NCBI GenBank assembly: GCA_022376515.1 | Contig: WTXI01000035.1 | Span: forward strand, 1-64,000 | DNA length: 64,000 bases | Reading direction: 5' to 3' | Origin: Lactifluus volemus | Taxonomy: Eukaryota; Basidiomycota; Agaricomycetes; Russulales; Russulaceae | Part shown: piece by piece, positions 27,551 to 39,237 of the stretch | Layout of the letters: the number at the start of each line of letters is the position of its first letter | Numbering within the stretch: position 1 is the first letter of the stretch | Position numbers and translations under genes: made by a program | The notes under the pieces: generated by a model | The model's input: the letters and a program-made list of their open reading frames with translations, nothing else | The model's database searches: none | Told to the model about the DNA's origin: nothing

Positions 27551-29405
27551 CTACGATTTCGGCTCGCAGGGCGCAGCAGCGGAAATGTGCTCCTTGGCCC
27601 ATCTCGCGGTCTCATGCGTCACATTTATAAGCGGGTCGAGGGGTTGCAGTTTCCATGCCGGATCTGGCGATGTGATTGCTGCTGCTGCGATCGACAGATA
27701 TGTGTGGTATGGATCTGCGAAAACAGGCATTTAGTTTTCGCAAGCGAGAGGAGACAGTGTAGAAGCCAGAAGGAAGGGTAATCGCGCAGAGGATGCTCAC
27801 CAGTATACTCGTCCGGTGCTTTGCCGATCCCACCAAACTTGTATTGGCACCTTTCCAGAAACGCCGAGCGCGTGGACATCTAGTAAATGATCTGCGCCAA
27901 GGATCTGATTTGGCCAAACAAGGTTGCAAAGTTGTAGGGGATGAAGGGGGGGAAACATTTTTGGAAATGGGTCGCGGGCCTGTGGGGTATGTTGTGAGTT
28001 GACTGCGGGAAGGGATTGAAAGGGAAAAGGGACGCACGGCGAGAGCGGCACGGCACCAGAAACCATAGCACGCGTCTGCCAGTTTGTTCGTCCACCCCGC
28101 AAAGCCGCCACCCAGTTTCGCCTCGACTGCGTCTGCGGCGTCTGTTGTGATTGCATGTGCAGCAACCATCGCACGGTCGCGTGCCACTCGGTGGGTTGTA
28201 GATGCGCCTGCAAAGCGCATGGATGTTCTGCAGGTACGAGATGCATAGACGCGAGGGCACAGTACGTCGGTCCACCGAGCGACTCGCCGAGTGGCGTCTG
28301 ACCATACCCGCCTGACTTCATGTCTGAAAAAAAGAAGAAAAGAAGAAACCCCACAGAACTCGCATATTAACAAGTGGCGAGCGAGCAAGGCGGCGGCGGG
28401 ATGATAGAGACTGTACCCGACACCTTTGGATGTACGAGTGCTCGTGGAAGGTCGATACAGGACCAATCGCCGAGAAGAGCGCAGACTACAAAAGCGCAAT
28501 ATGTCATGCGCAGATCGCTATCGTCTGCTCCAGGCAGAGTCGCGAATCTAAACAAACAGGCGGCGACGGGACGGCGCCCTCTCCAAGATCAACAAACACA
28601 ACACTAATACAATAATTATGAATAATGCGCACCCTCCATCTTTGCCTTGGCACGAGCCCACCATACGCGGGAGCGCGGCACGGTCCAAGAGCGTATAGTC
28701 GCCCCGTAGTATGGCGAGCGCGAGCAGCGCACAGTACGTCATGATTAAATGCGGCGCCGCTACTCCGGTCTGTTGCTATTTTTCCGCGCGCAGCAAACGA
28801 CAAACCGGTAAACGTATATGTATGCGTTTGTTTTGTTGTGAGGAAGGGCGGAGGGCGTAGGGTTGGAGGCGACGTACCTGTGCAGGATCATCATCACCAT
28901 CATCACCGCTCACGAACAACGGACCAGGACGAAAACCGCTGCCTTGACGAAAAAAAAAGGCGATTCGAACCATCACCACCACCAAGCTTAAAACAAACAA
29001 ACGCGAACAAAAGACGAAAAAAAACTTACTGACGTACTGATCCCAAATCCACGCTTTCCATCCCTCACGCAGGCCTCACGACCTGACCTCGTTATCTTTC
29101 GTTCCGCAAATTCAGTAACGTCGAGCGTTCCCAAGCAATAAAACCAATCGCCATTCTTTAAAAAAAAAAACATCAAATCAAAACTCCTTTTTTTTTATAA
29201 AAGAATTGTGTGTTGTTTTTTTTACCTCGAAGCGTCCATTTCGACGAGACTGGCTGGTAAGCCGTCCAAGCATCTCACACAATGCAAGACGTGCCCTGCG
29301 CTGTTGAGAGCTGGCAAAGGTAAAGAAGACGGAGATTGAGATGATGGGTCTTGCTAGCCCACTGACAGAGGGTCGTCATCGTTGTCTTCGTTGGGCGTGG
29401 GACAT
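27551..29405 (-). pseudogene. Geranylgeranyltransferase-I beta subunit, copy B (broken)
   Basis: Eight-exon duplicate of CDC43-C. Breaks: one inserted base a few codons after the start (near 29,394); a TAG in place of a glutamine codon in exon 1 (near 29,357); one base lost at the start of exon 2; and an 11-base direct duplication (aggcctcacg-type) near 29,070. Exon 5 is intact here (LPGADDSDLRMTYC), which shows that the matching segment of copy C lacks a base. The later exons, with the Gly-Gly-Pro-Thr-Tyr-Cys-Ala and Lys-Ala-Pro-Asp-Glu segments, are recognisable. Confidence 0.75.
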
Positions 29406-31079
29406 GCTGCTAGGGGCACTCCGAGCCGGGGTTGAGTACGTTGAGTAATTGGGTTTATTGTACTGTCCAGTTTTACAGAGTGAGAGAGCCTTTGACTTTT
29501 TAGCGATGGAGGGGTTAGTTCTTATGTGGCGTGTATGAGAAATGCAACGGACCTAACCAAAGGTACCTGGGAAAATGCCCTAGGAAAGCGGCTCTAGGAC
29601 TTACATCCTGACTGGATAATTAGAGACAAAGCCTTCTAAGGGAAGAGGAGCTGACAGCCAGAAGTGAAAAGTGGAAGTCCCGCCAACTGAACCCCACACA
29701 GTGTACCCCATACAGTGAGTCCCCGTGCTGTCAGGTGACCTCAGCTAGTTTGATGATTCAAAGTTCCAGCGCGTGCTCAGCCTATTTTCTCCTTCGTAAC
29801 CTCTAACTTATGAGACCACCACCATAACACCAATGTTGGTCAAGTGTGCTCTCAAGTCTAGCGTCAGGCCACCGCCCATCCCGATTCCTCTTCTTTAACA
29901 ACTTCACTACTGTAATGAACGCCGCCTTCACCGCCTCAGTAGTAGATCCCTGTGAGATTGATGAGAACGCGGACTTTACGCCATTTGTGCTATATTTACA
30001 TTCGCTGTTCCAGGTGCGTCCCACCCTTTTCCCGTCTCTCAACTCGTTTACAATAGCTTCTTCCTCGCCTGAGGTCGCCGTTCCACGCCCTTCTGAGAAC
30101 ACAAGGGACGGATACGGGGAGGGCAGTGGCTCTAGACGACCAGCATATCGAGCTTGGTGCGTGCTTGCGTCCAGATTCTTGCTTTTATTTGTGAAGGCTC
30201 ACAATAGTAAACGTATAGATACGCGGTTTTGGTCATTTCGCTATCGGCTTATGCCTCTTATCTCGCTGTTCGCATACATCACCGTCTGTGTTGTCGTCCC
30301 CAACCGTGAGCTTGTTTTTTATTGCCACCTTATCTGCATTATATCCGTGTGTTATTCTTTTTCACCGTCAGCTGGCCAACATTGTCTTTATCGATCTTTT
30401 TTTCTCAGCCCATTGTCGTCGCTCGTTCGTATATCAACATTCCCCCCGTGCCCATGTTTCGTACTACAACGACTACGCCAACAACAACAACATTATATCG
30501 TCTTGTCTCGTATACTTGTATAGGAGATTCTTTCCCTCCGATGCACTTCAATTTCACTTGATCGTGGGGAAATTTAGCTATCAAGCCCATCCATCAGCAT
30601 CAGCATGAAGCTTTCTGAACTCTGAGAGAACATGAATCTGTTGGATTACGCGGTCGAGCTTCCCTTAAAAATTTGCATATCCCATTCTCCTTTAAATTAA
30701 AGTTCCATGCTACGTTAGACTTTACACTTTACTGTAAGTAACAAGTTTGATATGCACGGGGCAGCCTGGCAGTACTGAAATATCGATCGAAGGCGTGTTT
30801 CTTACAAACAAGTCATATTTTCGACCAGCTCGTCTTGGGAACTTGAGGGAACTTGAGGCTGACGACGTGAATTGGCATCTTATATTTTTATCTGAGAAGC
30901 TTGTACCATTTCTGTGTGGGAGTACCTAACCAAGGAACGTGTCAATGGTGTGTGTTGTTTGTCCCCAAGAAGCACCTTGGCGAAACGTGGGCAGGGTGCA
31001 GGGTTGCGTCAATATCAACCTCGTACTCTCCCTTCGCACCTATACTTCAATCTGTTTCAATAGTTAAGAACAGCCCAAG
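29406..31079. repeat. Unit 2/3 junction and NLR4 upstream spacer
   Basis: The first ~380 bases match the CDC43-A upstream region (9,629-9,930). The rest matches other NLR upstream spacers (10,000-10,789; 18,170-19,586; 37,860-39,237). It contains a possible orphan exon at 29,915-30,013, ATG to a GT donor after CAG, 33 residues with an acidic Asp-Glu-Asn-Ala-Asp core. No matching partner exon is clear, so it is listed only as a relic. The NLR4 promoter should lie in the last few hundred bases. Confidence 0.5.
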
Positions 31080-34000
31080 ATGGCCCCAAATCTGTATGTC
31101 AGAGACTCTCAAACTTATGTGTTGGCAATTAATCGTTACCTCAGACTTTGCCTTAGACAAAGCGCTGCAGTAGGGTCCATCAGTCATCAGATCAGCGAAA
31201 CGCAACCAACTTCGCTTGCTAGTCTCCGAGTGACCGGTAAGTATCTTTATGATTCCGCTCATGCAATTACTAAAGTGTGGTTATGTTAGTCCTCAGATCG
31301 CGCAACCTTCCCAATCTCAAGGGCCTCCTTGGTAAAGGCAGACGATTTTATACGACGGTGACCTACGGGGAGCGGACATGGAAAACACGGTCCGTGCGGA
31401 GCGCTGCTCAACGCGTGGAATGGAACGAGACCGTTGATACATTGTAGGGAATGTCATTCTTGTTCTTACCTGCGTCTGAGTCTCCTGCAGCGCTGCACAG
31501 CCACTCTCCCGCATCATCATATCTCTTTATGCGAAAAGGACTATGGCGACCGACATCCTTATTGGAAGGCAGGAGGTTACCTGTGAACCCCGAGATGGTT
31601 CGTCTACTTCTTGAGATTCTTAGTGATGTTTTTAGCTGAACGGCATACATGAAGAACTTGACATTGTTCTTGGCAATGCTGGTGAAAATGCTGGACGCAC
31701 TGCCTTCCTAACGATCACCGTGTCGGAAAACACAAATTCCTCTCCCACTGAGATAATCAATACCCCTAACCCTCAAGCGGCCAATTTAGCCAGCGAAGGA
31801 GGCGCTATGCCTCCCAATTGTCCTATTGAGAGCGGTCCTGCTGGGCAGCCAATAGCAGGAGGAAGCCAGACGGAGATGTCACGTGACACGATCCGTCTTG
31901 CTCAGAAAGCTGTCGACAACATCGATACGATGAAGAAGTGGAAAAGTGCTGTCAATGCTGTCCAGTGGGTGATGGATGCTGTCAGCACAATCTCAGAAGT
32001 AAACCCAGTATCATTTTGTTAATCCGTGGTGATCTAACTTCTGATGTTCAGCTGCACCCTTGTGCAAAACTAGCATGGAGCGTGCTCTCAAAGATCCCAG
32101 AGGTGCGTCTCCTTGTTCTGTCCTAGGAAATGACCTCATTCCACTCCTTGTTCACCTTGCTTGCACCAGGCTTTGATACAGCAAGTTCAGCGTGACGATA
32201 ACATCGAAGCACTACTTGAGGCAATACTCGATGCGTTCGAATTTGCTGAAGAGGCCGACACGTTAAGACACATCAGGCCGGAGTCTAGCCAAGCTAGAAT
32301 CCTAGAGGACATGCTGAAGTGCGTGTCGGAATGCGCCGAGTTCATCAGATCGTATGCGGAGGACGTCAATGTTGGTATGTTATCTTAGTCCCTTGGTCTC
32401 GTCGGTCATTATTAACATGTGACTTACAGGAAAACGGGTTTTGAAGAATATCGTCGGCCCTGTTGATGAGAAAATTGAACAATACCGCTCTGATCTCGTC
32501 CGACTGCGAGACAGATTCGTTGCCCGTGCTGCTGCCGTCGCCGAGATTACTGGGATAGAGGCTGGTGCGTAATTGTGACAGTGACACGATCGTCGGGTGA
32601 TCGATCTCACATGGGGAATACAGAGCTGGACGCGAAAATCAGAGAATTGCCTCATAAAGGAGGGTGGCGATTCGGAGATGAGAGGCGCTGTCTTCCTGGC
32701 ACACGCGAAGATTTCCTGGACCATATTGTCAAGTGGATTAAGAATCCGGAGTCTAAACGTGGCCTCATTCTCTTCGGGCATGCGGGGACGGGAAAGTCTT
32801 CGATTGCACACGAGGTTGCACGTCGGTTCGACGACACGTGTCTCGCCTCATACTTCACCTTTTTGCGGAGCGAGCACTCCAAGCATGACGCTTACCAACT
32901 CTTTACGACAATTGCCCGCGATCTCTCCGATCGAAATCACGCGTTCAAACACGCCCTCGGGAGAGTCATCAAGGATAGATCTTCTCTCCGTAATGCCCGA
33001 GATTATCGCACACTTTTCGAATCCCTTCTCATTGAACCACTGAAGAACGTGTCATTCCCTGTGCCAGCTCTCATTGTCGTCGACGCATTGGATGAAAGCG
33101 GAGATACAACTGGCAAAATCGGGTTACACACATTCCTCGCGGAGCATCTCATCGACCTCCCATCGGAGTTCCGTGTACTCATCACCTCACGACTGGAAGG
33201 TGGTATCGAACCTTCATTCGCAGAAGCATTATCTGTCGACATGCTATACATGGATGACACTCAGCTGGCGGCAAAGACGGAGCAAGATATTCGGTTGTAT
33301 CTTCAGAAGGAACTCTCTCGGGACATGTTCAACCAACATGGTGCTGAGCTAGCGAAGGCAGCAGAGGGCTTGTTCCAGTGGGCAGCTGCTGCGTCCGGGT
33401 TCATTAATAGCCCTCCTGCTGGATTTGGATTCAGCAAGAAAAAGTGCGTCCAGCGCCTGTTAGGACACTCTCAAGATTGCAGTGGAGAAGATCCGTTGGA
33501 CAAATTATACAAAGAAATTCTCGAGGGGTACTTCTTACCTCAAGAAGCGCAGATTCTATTTCGTTCCGTGATGGGACAGCTTCTTGCTGCAATCGAGCCG
33601 TTCTCCATACAATCCTTGCTTGCCTTGCGTCGACATGCCCCAATCGACGACGCCGATGATTCCGATCCTGTTCTTGAAATGCTCCGTCACCTCGGCTCAC
33701 TGCTGAGTCACGTGACATCATCGGATCATTCGCGTCCCATCATTCCTCTCCACACATCATTTCGTGACTTTCTGACCAGCAAGAAGAGCAATATGTTTTA
33801 CGTCGATCTTGACGATGCTCACCGTCAGTTGGCACATTCCTGCCTTGGTTTGATGCTCGACAAGCTGAAGTTTAACATTTGCGAACTCGAGTCATCATAC
33901 CTTGCAAACAGCGATGTCCTGGACCTTAACTCTCGAATTTCCGAACACATTCCCATTGCTCTATCGTATGCCTGCGTTTCTTGGAGCGGTCATTTAGAAC

Positions 34001-36559
34001 ATATTGTTACTTTGGAGCAAGGCGTCCTCGCGAAAGTTCGGTCCCTATTCGAGACGAAGTTTCTGTTTTGGCTAGAAGTGCTTAGCATCAAGAATAAAGT
34101 GGGCATTGCTTTACCAGCATTGTCGTCTCTGAAGACGTGGTTGCTGTCCGATCAGTGGAAGGTGTGTACATCCTATAATTGGCATGTAGTGACGATGACA
34201 ATAATCACCACAGCGTTCTCACCCTGTCGAGAACTTGTTGGCATTTGTGGATGATGCATCCGCATTTGTGCGGTACTTTGGGATGCCCATGGCAAGGAGC
34301 GCTCCCCACATCTACGTCTCTGCACTACCATTCGCACCATCCTCTTCCCACATCGTCAAGCATTACCTTCATCTATTCCCTCGTACTTTGTGCTTGGCAC
34401 GCGGCCAGTTATCTCACTGGCCAGCATTGGAAATGACGATTCATGGACATGAAGAACCAATCGACTCTGTCGTGTTCTCGCCAAATGGGCAGCGTATTGC
34501 CTCGGGCTCGCGCGATAGTACGATTCGGGTGTGGGATGCCACAACAGGGGAGCTCGTAGCGAGCCCCTTTGTTGGACACACTCACTGGGTCACGTGCGTT
34601 GCATTCTCTCCTGACGGGCAGCACATCGCCTCCGCCTCGGCAGATGGTACGATTCGGGTGTGGGACGCTTCAACAGGCGAGATCTTCGCAGGTCCGTTTA
34701 ATGACGCCAGCCTGGTCTATTCTGTGGCATACTCTCCGGACGGGGAGCGCATCGCCTCAGCCTTGGAAAATGGCACCATTTGCGTATGGGATGTTGCAAA
34801 AGGAACCGTCATTGCAGGCCCGTTTATTGGACACACTTCATGGGTCCGTTGTGTTGCCTTCTCGCCGGATGGGAAGTGCATTGCCTCAGCCTCGGGAGAT
34901 CATACAATTCGTGTATGGGAGGCCACCACAGGAGACATTGTAGCGGGCCCCTTCACTAGACACACTGCCCGTGTCCGCGTGGTTGCCTTCTCACCAAATG
35001 GGAAGCTCATCGCCTCGGCCTCGGAAGATTGCATGATTCATGTGTGGAATGCTGCAGGAGAGATCATAGTGGGGCCATTTGTCGGACACACAGATCAGGT
35101 CTACTCTCTTGCTTTCTCTCCAAATGGGCAGCTCATTGCCTCAGCATCACTCGATTTTACCATTCGTGTGTGGGATTCCGCAACGGGAGACGTTGTAGCA
35201 GGCCCACTTATTGGTCACACCGATCAGGCCCTGTCTGTTGCATTCTCTCCGGACGGGCTACGCATCGCATCGGCCTCGTTCGATCATACCATTCGTGTGT
35301 GGGGTGTCACAACAGATCCAGTAGTAGACCCATTTCCCGGTCACACCAGTTGGGTCCGCGCTGTTACATTCTCACCCGATGGCCAGCGCATTGCCTCAGC
35401 TTCGTATGACCACACGATTTACTTGTGGGGTGCCATAACGGGACATGTCACAGCTGGCCCATTTACTGGACACCGCGGTTCCATTCATTCTGTTGCATTC
35501 TCTCCAGATGGGCAACACATTGCCTCGGCCTCGGAAGATCACACGATTCGGGTGTGGGATGCCGTAACTGGAGAGGTAGCAGCAGGCCCGTTTACTGGAC
35601 ACACTGATAAAGTCATGTCTGTCGCATTCTCGCCAGACGGGCGGCATATTGCTTCGGCGTCAGCTGATTGCACTATTCTCATGTGGGATGCCGCCACAGG
35701 AGTGGTCGCTGTGGGCCCATTTGCTGGACACACCGATTTGGTCCTTTCTGTTGCGTTCTCGCCGGACGGGAATCGCATCGCCTCGGCCTCGACAGATCGC
35801 ACGATCCGTGTTTGGGGCGCCGAAAAAGGAGAGCTCATAGCAGGCCCGTTCACGGGTCACACACACCTGGTCTCGTCTGTTGCATTTTCTCCAGACGGGA
35901 AATACATCACCTCGGGCTCGGGAGATAACACGATTCGTGTGTGGGATGCCTCAACAGGAGAGGTCATAGCGGCGCCATTTACCGGACATACAGATCTGGT
36001 CTGGTCTATTGCGTTCTCACCTGACGGGGAACGTATCGCTTCAGTCTCTGAAGATCGCACGATTCGCGTGTGGAATTCTGCGACAGGAGAGGCCATAGCA
36101 AGCCCATTTACTGGACACACTGGCCGGGTGCTTTGTGTTGCATTCTCACCAGACGGGCGGTACATTGCTTCGGCTTCGGAAGATCACACGATTCGCCTAT
36201 GGGATGCCCCAACGGGAGCAGTAGCAAGACCGTCTCCTGAATACAGCAAATCGGTCGACCCTGTTGTACTCTCGCCGGACTTGCAGCGCACCGCGACCTC
36301 GCAAGATCACGCGGTTAGTGCGAATAAGGTCAGAATGGAAGATGTTGAGAAGGTGGATTTTATGAACAAGTTCCTAGTTAATGATGATGGGTGGATGTGT
36401 GGGGAAGAGGGAGAACTTCTTATGTGGATTCCCCAGGTTCACCGACCATATTTTCATAGGTCCAATACCGTCTGGATTGCAGGCAGATACGAAACCTGGC
36501 TTGAACTGGAACACTTTGTGCACGGATCAGATTGGGCTACAGTATATCATGATATCTAA
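31080..36559 (+). CDS. NLR4: intact C2-NACHT-WD40 NLR receptor
   Basis: Exons: 31,080-31,093; 31,157-31,236; 31,290-31,443; 31,491-31,597; 31,655-31,998; 32,052-32,102; 32,170-32,374; 32,430-32,564; 32,624-34,161; 34,214-36,559; total 4,974 nt, 1,657 residues, all phases consistent. C2 domain about residues 28-118; linker 119-363 (predicted helical, with LEDMLKCVSECAEFI); NACHT 364-876 with P-loop GHAGTGKSS (near 32,777) and Walker B IVVDALDESG (near 33,070); 14 WD40 repeats about 950-1,550; tail with WIPQVHRPYFHRSNT to the end. The intron before 31,655 uses a CTGAAC branch site 17 nt from its acceptor, which fixes that junction. Its NACHT is nearly identical to NLR1 in the 5' part and shares EQGVLAKVR with NLR5 at the 3' end. 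Probable cytosolic immune receptor; the effector output is unknown. Confidence 0.86.
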
Positions 36560-37860
36560 ACAGACGCAGCTATGATTACATTTTTCGTTTCAAATCTGTA
36601 CCCATCACGAGACTGTCTCCGTTACCGTTATTTCTATTGGCTAGTCTATATATCACTCACAAAGAAAAGCCTGCACCAGACGATTGCGTGAAGCATTCTC
36701 TGGCTTTTCCCGTGCTCCATTACCTTTCTGCAAGCCATCATGAACAACATCTAGGGGCTGCTCATCCAAACTACACAGATTTCGTAGTGCATTCCCCCTC
36801 TCAAATAATCCGTGGAGCTGCGTCCTACGTCATGGTGAGCGTCGTGGTGCTGAGGGTCTTGCAAGTTACAGTGGCACACTACGAATTGTAGGGTGCATGC
36901 AAGTGCAATCAGGACTCAGAGAAGGTGGAGGGATGGCGTGTACGCGAAGGTGAGCAACAGCTTGTGAAACTCCTCGATGCCAGTACTGTTGAGGAGGACT
37001 CTGAGGATGTAAGCCAGTCAAACTCTCATCGTCATGAATCTTGTCAGCAAAACTTCCTAAACCAGGTTGTGGAACAAGTTCAGAGGATTCTAAAGCCTTA
37101 CAAGGGAATAGCCTGTGTAGGGCAACTTGTCTTCCCCCCCGTTTGGGTGGGGTGTTGGCTTAAGCCCTACCTGAAACACTTGGCATGGCGTCGTCAAGCC
37201 TTGGCAGTTACCAAGACCAACAAGTAGGATGTCATCACGAGGAGACAAGCATCCGGGAGGAAACGGATGAGCTATGGAAAGGAGGTGTGGATATTACCAA
37301 GTCGCTGGTCGCCACATTTATGCCATTTATGTGCAACAGGCTGTCTGGGAGCGAAGAAAAGAGGGGGCGACTGTCATCCAATTGTAGGTGTCAGGGCAGA
37401 GAACGAGAACAAACTGGAAGCCACTTGAGTCATTCTACAAATAGACGTATCTATGTGTCACGGAAGATCCCTTGCAGCTCGTAAGTCACGGCCGTAGATC
37501 CGTCATGTCTGCGACATGAATTGGAGGCCGTGGCCATATGAAGGACATAGTCGTGTGCTTTGTGTGGCAGTGTCGGGAATGGGACCACGTCTGTGCTCAC
37601 TCACCATACGTCATGTGGTGCCACGTACAGGAGTGTGAGATGGTCTGGGCGTTTCCACTGTTTCAGCCTTGTGCACGTAGAGTCATGACTTCCGCCTCCG
37701 CCTTTCCCCCTCCTCCCGCTTCTGTGTGCGCTTCCTTCTGCCGCCTGCCCCTCCGGGCCGGAAACTTGTTCATGTCACGTGATGATGACGGCCTTGATTC
37801 CTTGAACCTGAGACTCTGATGTCCTCTTTCTCCCTCGTTTCCACTGTCATGACCGCCTCA
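36560..37860. repeat. Type II NLR 3' flank, unit 3
   Basis: Counterpart of 16,191-17,900. Its first part is the NLR4 3' untranslated region, followed by sequence matching 17,500-17,830 (around 37,160-37,480). Reading frames differ between the two copies, so no gene is called. Confidence 0.55.
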
Positions 37861-39237
37861 TTTGGTTATCCATCGTATTCTCGCCTGGCGGTTTCCAAGG
37901 TAAAGTGCAAGGTCGAGAACGCGGCGTGGACCTGATTTGAAAAGATTACGTTGGCTGTTCTAGGTGCGTCCCACCTTTTTTCATCGCTCCACTCACTGGC
38001 TTCCGGTTGCACCATTGCTTGCCTGTGATTATACCTTCTCCTTCGCACGAACGCACCCATTGCGCATCCCCTTCTTTCTCGATTTCTCATTAGGGCCCGT
38101 GTGCCATTATACACAGGCACAGGCCTAGGACTATCGACGGTTCGTCAGAGCTTCTACCTCGCTCTTGTGCTCTCCCAACTCTGGTAGTTTGACGCTGCGT
38201 GCCGCGAACACAGTCCATGAAGGACGGATACCGCACGGGGAGGGTGGTGGATCTGGATGACGGGCAGATCAGCTTGGTGCGCGCATTCATCCAGATGCTT
38301 TTTTTTGTTTGAGAAGGCTCACACAATGGGTGTACATATAGGTGCGTGGTTTTGGTGATTGCTCGTATCTCTCTGTTCATATACATCCCCTTTACCGTCT
38401 GCGTTATCATCTCACCCTCTGTACGGTGAGCTTGTTTTTATTGCTACCTCATCCACACCACCTGCGTCTCTTCTTTACCTACGTCCTCTGGACTAGTCGC
38501 CTGCTTTTTGTCAATTAGTTTTCCAGTCCATTTGTCATTGCTCGCCGTTCGTGTATATGAAATGACATTCCCGTCCGTCACCTCACCCCGAGTTTCATAC
38601 CACAACGACTACGCCAACTACAACCACATCATAATCATACTGGAAATTCTTTCCCTCCAGTAACTTTACCATCACTTAACTGTGAGGGATCGATTTAAGC
38701 CATGTACTCACCCATCGCTGGCAGTTTCAGCGCTGAAGCTGAACTCTGAGAAAACATGATTTGTTGACGGGCGTTCAGGGTATCAAATTCTGAGTAAGTT
38801 ATCCGACTCCCAGCTCCTCGCTGCATTTACTTTGTGTTCGTGACACTTGAATTGATAAATGACCATTTCACTCAATGCTCAACGCCTTCTACATTTTAAT
38901 CCTCAGGTGCGTCACTATCTGACTGACTGTGTTCCAAACATGTCGTATTATCGACCAGCTATGGATTGTAAAGACGTTTTGGCGCGTCTAAGCTTGGAAA
39001 TGCGGGGAAAGCTGACCACCTGAATTAGCACTGAGCTCGGCTTATTTTTTGATGGAAGAGTACCCGTATGAGCGTCATCCCATGTCTGCATGCCAGTGAA
39101 AGAGCAGTGCCTGGCCAAGGAACGTGTCAGTTTGTGTTGTGTTATTTGTCCTCAATCAAGACTCGGAATTGCCTCGTGGTTACCCTCAGTCTCTCTGCCT
39201 TCTTACCTATATTTCGATCTGATAAGAACACCCCAAG
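37861..39237. repeat. NLR5 upstream spacer
   Basis: Matches the spacers before NLR2, NLR3 and NLR4. It shares a GTGCGTCCCACC block (about 37,965) with 30,013 and 18,380, and the TTCAGCGCTGAA palindrome region (about 38,730) with 10,140. No gene is supported; it includes the putative NLR5 promoter. Confidence 0.5.

Noticed and set aside
29846..30523. 225-codon frame upstream of NLR4 as one protein
   Set aside because: Only its first part looks coding; the rest is low-complexity, pyrimidine-rich spacer not preserved in the sister spacers.
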